Assembly (NCBI RefSeq): GCF_041053105.1
Contig: NZ_CP163444.1
Location: forward strand, 5,084,001 to 5,148,000
Length of the DNA stretch: 64,000 bases
Direction of reading: 5' to 3'
Source of the DNA: Streptomyces sp. R44
Lineage (GTDB): Bacteria; Actinomycetota; Actinomycetes; Streptomycetales; Streptomycetaceae
This document shows positions 59,687 to 64,000 of the stretch, piece after piece (the stretch's first letter is position 1; every line of letters begins with the position of its first letter). The notes below the pieces were generated by a model, which had not been told where the DNA came from, searched no databases, and saw nothing but the letters and a program-made list of their open reading frames with translations. The translations under genes and the position numbers were made by a program.

Positions 59687-61045
59687 GTGGGACGACTCTT
59701 CGGCACGGACGGCGTACGCGGCGTCGCCAACGCGGACCTGACGGCGGAGCTGGCGCTCGGTCTGTCGGTCGCGGCCGCGCACGTGCTCGCCGAGGCGGGC
59801 ACCTTCGAGGGCCACCGGCCCACCGCCGTGGTCGGGCGGGACCCGCGCGCCTCCGGAGAGTTCCTGGAGGCGGCCGTCGTGGCCGGCCTCGCCAGCGCGG
59901 GCGTGGACGTGCTGCGCGTCGGCGTCCTGCCCACCCCGGCCGTGGCCCACCTCACCGGCGTCCTCGGCGCCGACCTCGGCGTGATGCTCTCCGCCAGCCA
60001 CAACGCCATGCCCGACAACGGCATCAAGTTCTTCGCGCGCGGCGGCCACAAGCTCGCCGACGAGCTGGAGGACAAGATCGAGGCCGTGTACGAGGAGCAC
60101 CGCACCGGCGCCCCCTGGGAGCGCCCGACCGGTGCCGGCGTCGGCCGCGTCCGTGACTACGACGAGGGCTTCGAGACGTACGTCTCCCACCTGCTCTCCG
60201 TCCTCCCCAACCGGCTCGACGGGCTGAAGATCGTCCTCGACGAGGCCCACGGCGCCGCCGCCCGCGTCTCGCCCGAGGCCTTCTCCCGGGCCGGTGCCCA
60301 GGTCGTCACCATCGGCGCCGAGCCGGACGGCCTCAACATCAACGACGGCTGCGGCTCCACCCACCTGGGGCTGCTCAAGGCCGCCGTCGTCGAGCACGGC
60401 GCCGACCTGGGCATCGCCCACGACGGCGACGCCGACCGCTGCCTCGCCGTGGACGCCTCCGGCAACGAGGTCGACGGCGACCAGATCCTCGCGGTGCTCG
60501 CCCTCGCCATGCGCGAGGCCGGCACCCTGCGCGGCGACACCGTCGTCGCGACCGTCATGTCCAACCTGGGCTTCAAGCTCGCCATGGAGCGCGAGGGCCT
60601 GAACCTCGTCCAGACCGCGGTCGGCGACCGCTACGTCCTGGAGTCCATGAAGGAGAGCGGCTACGCCCTCGGCGGCGAGCAGTCGGGTCACGTCATCGTG
60701 CTCGACCACGCCACCACCGGCGACGGCACCCTCACCGGCCTGATGCTGGCCGCCCGCGTCGCCGCCACCGGCAAGTCGCTCGCGGACCTCGCCGGCGTCA
60801 TGGAGCGGCTGCCGCAGATCCTCATCAACGTCAAGGACGTCGACAAGTCCCGGGTCACCACCTCCGGTGAGCTCGCCGCCGCCGTCACCGACGCCGAGCG
60901 CGAGCTCGGCTCCACCGGCCGCGTCCTGCTCCGCCCCTCCGGCACCGAGCCGCTGGTCCGCGTCATGGTCGAGGCCGCCGACATCGAGCAGGCCCGCGCG
61001 GTCGCGCAGCGCCTGGCGGATGTCGTGAAGTCCGCGCTGGGCTAG
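59687..61045 (+). CDS. glmM: phosphoglucosamine mutase
   Basis: 452 residues from GTG 59687 behind CGGAGG. It converts glucosamine-6-P to glucosamine-1-P for UDP-GlcNAc and cell wall synthesis. The phosphoserine loop is in [15 protein letters not shown], the Mg site in HDGDADRC, the sugar loop in GGEQSGH and the phosphate site in [12 protein letters not shown] longer in-frame start at 59615 lies inside the rpsI terminator. glmS, the previous step, begins 2.2 kb downstream. Confidence 0.97.
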   Translation: MGRLFGTDGVRGVANADLTAELALGLSVAAAHVLAEAGTFEGHRPTAVVGRDPRASGEFLEAAVVAGLASAGVDVLRVGVLPTPAVAHLTGVLGADLGVMLSASHNAMPDNGIKFFARGGHKLADELEDKIEAVYEEHRTGAPWERPTGAGVGRVRDYDEGFETYVSHLLSVLPNRLDGLKIVLDEAHGAAARVSPEAFSRAGAQVVTIGAEPDGLNINDGCGSTHLGLLKAAVVEHGADLGIAHDGDADRCLAVDASGNEVDGDQILAVLALAMREAGTLRGDTVVATVMSNLGFKLAMEREGLNLVQTAVGDRYVLESMKESGYALGGEQSGHVIVLDHATTGDGTLTGLMLAARVAATGKSLADLAGVMERLPQILINVKDVDKSRVTTSGELAAAVTDAERELGSTGRVLLRPSGTEPLVRVMVEAADIEQARAVAQRLADVVKSALG

Positions 61046-61072
61046 GCTTTCTGAGGCATCGTCATGCAGGGA

Positions 61073-61107
61073 GGGCCCCCGCCGAAGTCTTCGGCGGGGG
61101 CCCTTTT
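61073..61107 (+). terminator. terminator after glmM
   Basis: GGGCCCCCGCCGAAG / CTTCGGCGGGGGCCC stem followed by TTTT, between convergent genes. Confidence 0.92.
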
Positions 61108-62051
61108 CAGGTCGACGCGCGACGCCAGCTGCCGCGCTTGGTGCGCCACAGCATCTTCTGCGCGTACAGGGTGAGCGTCCCGGACAGCATGATGGCGAAC
61201 AGGTTGAGCGTCAGCTGCGCGATCGAGCCCCACATCTGGCTCAGGTCGCCGTAGCTGAGCGCCACCGCCGCGTTCGCGGCCGCCGGGACCGTCGTCACCG
61301 AGATCGCCACGCCCACCAGGGCCCCGGACTTGGCGGAGGTCAGGGACAGGGTGCCGGCGATGCCCGCGAGCAGCGCCACGACGAAGGAGAACGGGTCCGG
61401 CTGCCAGATGAAGTTGGTGTTGGGACGGTCCGCGTCCAGCTGCGCCTTGCTGAACAGGCCGAGCGCGTCCATCCCCAGGCTGAACACCGTCGTCGCCACC
61501 ATCGCCGCCGTGAAGCCGATGAACAGCGCCATCAGCGAGCGCGCCGCCAGCCTCGGGTGGCGCTGCACGATCGCCGTACAGACACCGGCCAGCGGGCCGA
61601 ACTCCGGGCCGACCGCCATCGCGCCCACGATCAGGATCGCGTTGTCCAGGACGACACCGCAGGCCGCGATCATCGTCGCCAGGATCATGAACGCGCTGTA
61701 TGTGATCGAGAGCGTCGACTCCTCGTGCGTCGCGCCCGCCAGCTGCTCCCAGATCACCGCGTCCGCGGGCTCGCCCGGGGCCTCCTCCTCGGCCGCGTCC
61801 GCGCGCGTGGAGAGCGAGAGGTCGATGTTCTCGACGGCGATCGAACCGTCCTGATCGATCCTCAGCCCGCGCAGCCCCTGCAGCAGTTCGTCCCCCGCCT
61901 CGCGGGCGACGTCGCACATGACGAGGTCGCCGGAGGGGTCCCGGGCCGCGCCGGGCAGCACCACCAGATGGGTGGTGCCGACGGTCGACTCGATCAGGCG
62001 GACCGCTTCGAGCGTCCGGTCGGGCGGGACGATCATCCGGAGATGCAGCAT
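61107..62051 (-). CDS. DUF389 membrane protein
   Basis: 314 residues. The N-terminal 110 residues are a soluble alpha/beta domain (LHLRMIVPPDRTLEAVRLIES; ENIDLSLST). Six hydrophobic segments follow, including TYSAFMILATMIAACGVVLDNAILIVGAMAVGPEFGPL, the family signature region at about 118-156, and SGALVGVAISVTTVPAAANAAVAL. Function is unknown; the family occurs in many actinobacteria. It is 18 bp downstream of coaA on the same strand, so co-transcription is likely. Confidence 0.9.
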   Translation of the reverse strand: MLHLRMIVPPDRTLEAVRLIESTVGTTHLVVLPGAARDPSGDLVMCDVAREAGDELLQGLRGLRIDQDGSIAVENIDLSLSTRADAAEEEAPGEPADAVIWEQLAGATHEESTLSITYSAFMILATMIAACGVVLDNAILIVGAMAVGPEFGPLAGVCTAIVQRHPRLAARSLMALFIGFTAAMVATTVFSLGMDALGLFSKAQLDADRPNTNFIWQPDPFSFVVALLAGIAGTLSLTSAKSGALVGVAISVTTVPAAANAAVALSYGDLSQMWGSIAQLTLNLFAIMLSGTLTLYAQKMLWRTKRGSWRRAST

Positions 62052-62069
62052 GAGGAGAGCGTACGGAGG

Positions 62070-63122
62070 TCAGAGCTTCCGCAGGCTCAGGCGCTGCACC
62101 TTGTGGTCGGGGCCCTTGCGGACGACGAGGGTGGCCCGGCCGCGGGTCGGGGCCACGTTCTCCAGGAGGTTCACCTTGTTGATGGTGCGCCACATCGTGC
62201 GGGCGTAGTCGAAGGCCTCGTCCTCGGAGACCTGGGTCCAGCGCCGGAAGTACGAGGACGGGTCCTGGAAGGCGGTGTCCCGCAGCTTGCGGAAGCGGTT
62301 GAGGTACCAGCGCTCGATGTCCTCGGGGCGGGCGTCCACGTACACCGAGAAGTCGAAGTAGTCGGCGAGACCGACGCGGGTCCGGCCGTCCTTGCCGGGG
62401 AGGGCGGGCTGGAGGACGTTCAGACCCTCCACGATGAGGATGTCCGGGCGGCGCACGACGAGGCGCTCGCCGGGCACGCGGTCGTAGATCAGGTGCGAGT
62501 AGACCGGGGCCGTGACCTCGTCCTTGCCCGCCTTGACGTCCGCGACGAAACGGGTGAGGGCCCGGCGGTCGTACGACTCGGGGAAACCCTTGCGGGACAT
62601 CAGGCCGCGCGCCTTCAGCTCCTCCATCGGGTAGAGGAAGGCGTCGGTGGTCACCAGCTCGACGCGGGGGTGCTCGGGCCAGCGGGCGAGGAGGGCCTGC
62701 AGCAGACGGGAGACGGTCGACTTGCCGACCGCCACGGAGCCGGCGACGCCTATGACGAAGGGGGTGCCGCGCTGCTCGGCGTTCTCGCCGAGGAAGGTGT
62801 TCAGGGCGCCGCGGAGACCGCTGGTGGCCTGCACGTACAGGTTGAGCAGCCGGGAGAGCGGGAGGTAGATGTCCCGGACCTCGTCGAGGTCGATGACGTC
62901 CCCGAGCCCGCGGAGCCGCTCGACCTCGTCGGCGGTCAGCGGGAGCGGCGTCTTGTCGCGCAGCGCGCTCCACTCGGCCCGGGTGAGGTCGACGTACGGG
63001 GTCGCCTCGGAGGGCCGACGCTGTCCGGCCCCATGACGGGAACTACCGGAAGCACCGGCCTTGCCGGCCCCGGCACCGTCGCCGGGATCTCCATCGGGGC
63101 TTCGTGGCGGCGAAGTGATCAC
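62070..63122 (-). CDS. coaA: pantothenate kinase type I
   Basis: 350 residues from GTG 63122. It phosphorylates pantothenate, the first and regulated step of coenzyme A synthesis. P-loop [12 protein letters not shown] near 124-135; [28 protein letters not shown] and [12 protein letters not shown] are typical of CoaA. The first 45 residues are a Gly/Ser/Pro-rich extension absent from E. coli CoaA; a shorter start inside it cannot be excluded. Feeds CoA supply beside cell wall precursor genes, with no obvious functional link. Confidence 0.95.
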   Translation of the reverse strand: MITSPPRSPDGDPGDGAGAGKAGASGSSRHGAGQRRPSEATPYVDLTRAEWSALRDKTPLPLTADEVERLRGLGDVIDLDEVRDIYLPLSRLLNLYVQATSGLRGALNTFLGENAEQRGTPFVIGVAGSVAVGKSTVSRLLQALLARWPEHPRVELVTTDAFLYPMEELKARGLMSRKGFPESYDRRALTRFVADVKAGKDEVTAPVYSHLIYDRVPGERLVVRRPDILIVEGLNVLQPALPGKDGRTRVGLADYFDFSVYVDARPEDIERWYLNRFRKLRDTAFQDPSSYFRRWTQVSEDEAFDYARTMWRTINKVNLLENVAPTRGRATLVVRKGPDHKVQRLSLRKL

Positions 63123-63253
63123 CCGGCCATTGTCCCGGGTCGGCGGGCTCCTTGGGCCGTGGGGTCGGTCACGCGCCGCCGCGGTTGACGCGGCCCGCGT
63201 CGACTCCGGTCGGGGTCCGGCCGGTGGGGCGGGTTCCGCCGTAGTCTGCCGTC

Positions 63254-64000
63254 ATGTGCGGAATCGTGGGATACGTCGGCGGGCAGTCGGCGCTTGATGT
63301 GGTGGTCGCGGGCCTCAAGCGGCTCGAATACCGGGGCTACGACTCGGCCGGTGTCGCGGTGCTCGCCGACGGCGGGCTCGCCGCGGCCAAGAAGGCGGGC
63401 AAGCTCGTCAATCTGGAGAAGGAACTCGTCGACCGCCCGCTGCCCGGCGGCTCCGTCGGCATCGGACACACCCGCTGGGCCACCCACGGCGGGCCCACCG
63501 ACGCCAACGCCCACCCCCACCTGGACAACGCCGGGCGGGTCGCCGTCGTCCACAACGGCATCATCGAGAACTTCGCCTGCCTGCGGGAGGAGCTCGCCGA
63601 GCGCGGCCACACGCTGCTCTCCGAGACCGACACCGAGGTCGTGGCCCACCTCCTCGCCGAGGAGTTCTCCTCCGCCGGGGACCTCGCCGAGGCCATGCGG
63701 CTCGTCTGCCGCCGGCTCGACGGGGCCTTCACCCTCGTCGCCGTCCACGCCGACCAGCCCGGCGTCGTCGTCGGCGCCCGCCGGAACTCGCCGCTCGTCG
63801 TCGGCGTGGGGGAGGGGGAGAACTTCCTCGCCTCCGACGTCTCCGCGTTCATCGCCCACACCCGGTCCGCGATCGAACTGGGCCAGGACCAGGTCGTCGA
63901 GCTCACCCGGGACGGCGTCACCGTCACCGACTTCGACGGGGTGCCCGCCGACGTACGGGCCTACCACGTCGACTGGGACGCCTCCGCCGCCGAGAAGGGC
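63254..64000 (+). CDS. glmS: glucosamine-fructose-6-phosphate aminotransferase, 5' part
   Basis: The first 249 codons are in the window; the gene runs off the right edge. It makes glucosamine-6-P from fructose-6-P and glutamine. MCGIVGYVGGQSALDVV starts with the nucleophilic Cys2 of the class II glutamine amidotransferase domain; GIGHTRWATHGGPTDANAHPH and VVHNGIIENF are glutamine-site motifs. The rest of the amidotransferase domain is intact; the isomerase domain lies outside. Not listed by a stop-bounded ORF search because its stop is beyond the edge. Confidence 0.97.
   Translation, partial: MCGIVGYVGGQSALDVVVAGLKRLEYRGYDSAGVAVLADGGLAAAKKAGKLVNLEKELVDRPLPGGSVGIGHTRWATHGGPTDANAHPHLDNAGRVAVVHNGIIENFACLREELAERGHTLLSETDTEVVAHLLAEEFSSAGDLAEAMRLVCRRLDGAFTLVAVHADQPGVVVGARRNSPLVVGVGEGENFLASDVSAFIAHTRSAIELGQDQVVELTRDGVTVTDFDGVPADVRAYHVDWDASAAEKG

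Overview
The window is a high-GC actinobacterial chromosome, almost certainly Streptomyces. The evidence is strong G/C bias at third codon positions, frequent GTG and one TTG start, the actinobacterial order rplJL-rpoBC-(insert)-rpsL-rpsG-fusA-tuf-rpsJ..., a WhiB-like gene, an ECF sigma factor paired with a DGPF/YCII protein, and close matches to remembered S. coelicolor ribosomal proteins. No species can be named from sequence alone.

Layout. 1-10.2 kb: the 3' part of a lipoprotein gene, then rplJ-rplL behind an L10-type leader, then rpoB-rpoC behind a good sigma-70-type promoter, closed by a terminator. 10.3-28.5 kb: an accessory island, mostly on the minus strand, that separates rpoC from rpsL. 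It encodes a non-contractile (siphovirus-type) phage tail and a lysis cassette: tail terminator-like protein, tail tube, G/GT chaperones with a probable -1 frameshift, a helical membrane protein, two tape-measure paralogues, Dit, three paralogous fibre genes, a Tal-like hub protein, two small distal proteins, amidase endolysin and two holin-like proteins. Regulators lie at the rpsL end (WhiB-like, zinc-ribbon protein, MerR-like HTH, divergent XRE repressor). No capsid, portal, terminase, integrase or replication gene is present. 28.5-33.2 kb: str operon (rpsL, rpsG, fusA, tuf). 33.2-37.0 kb: a minus-strand PIG-L deacetylase lipoprotein and a DGPF/ECF42-type sigma pair. 37.0-47.1 kb: continuous S10 and spc operons (rpsJ to rplO). 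47.3-54.7 kb: secY, adk, map, a roughly 1.1-kb array of about 200-bp tandem repeats, then infA-rpmJ-rpsM-rpsK-rpoA-rplQ. 54.8-64 kb: truA, a membrane-anchored protein, an ABC-F ATPase, rplM-rpsI, glmM, a DUF389 membrane protein, coaA and the 5' part of glmS.

How the genes work together. Most of the window is the core transcription/translation set plus the start of UDP-GlcNAc synthesis (glmS, glmM). The unusual part is the tail-plus-lysis island. Its gene content fits a domesticated particle that carries no DNA (F-type tailocin-like), with its own repressor, repeated operator-like sites, a LexA-type box, internal terminators between modules and a set of alternative fibres. This is an inference from gene content; no particle or activity is demonstrated here. 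An incomplete, decaying prophage is the main alternative, but every tail gene appears intact.
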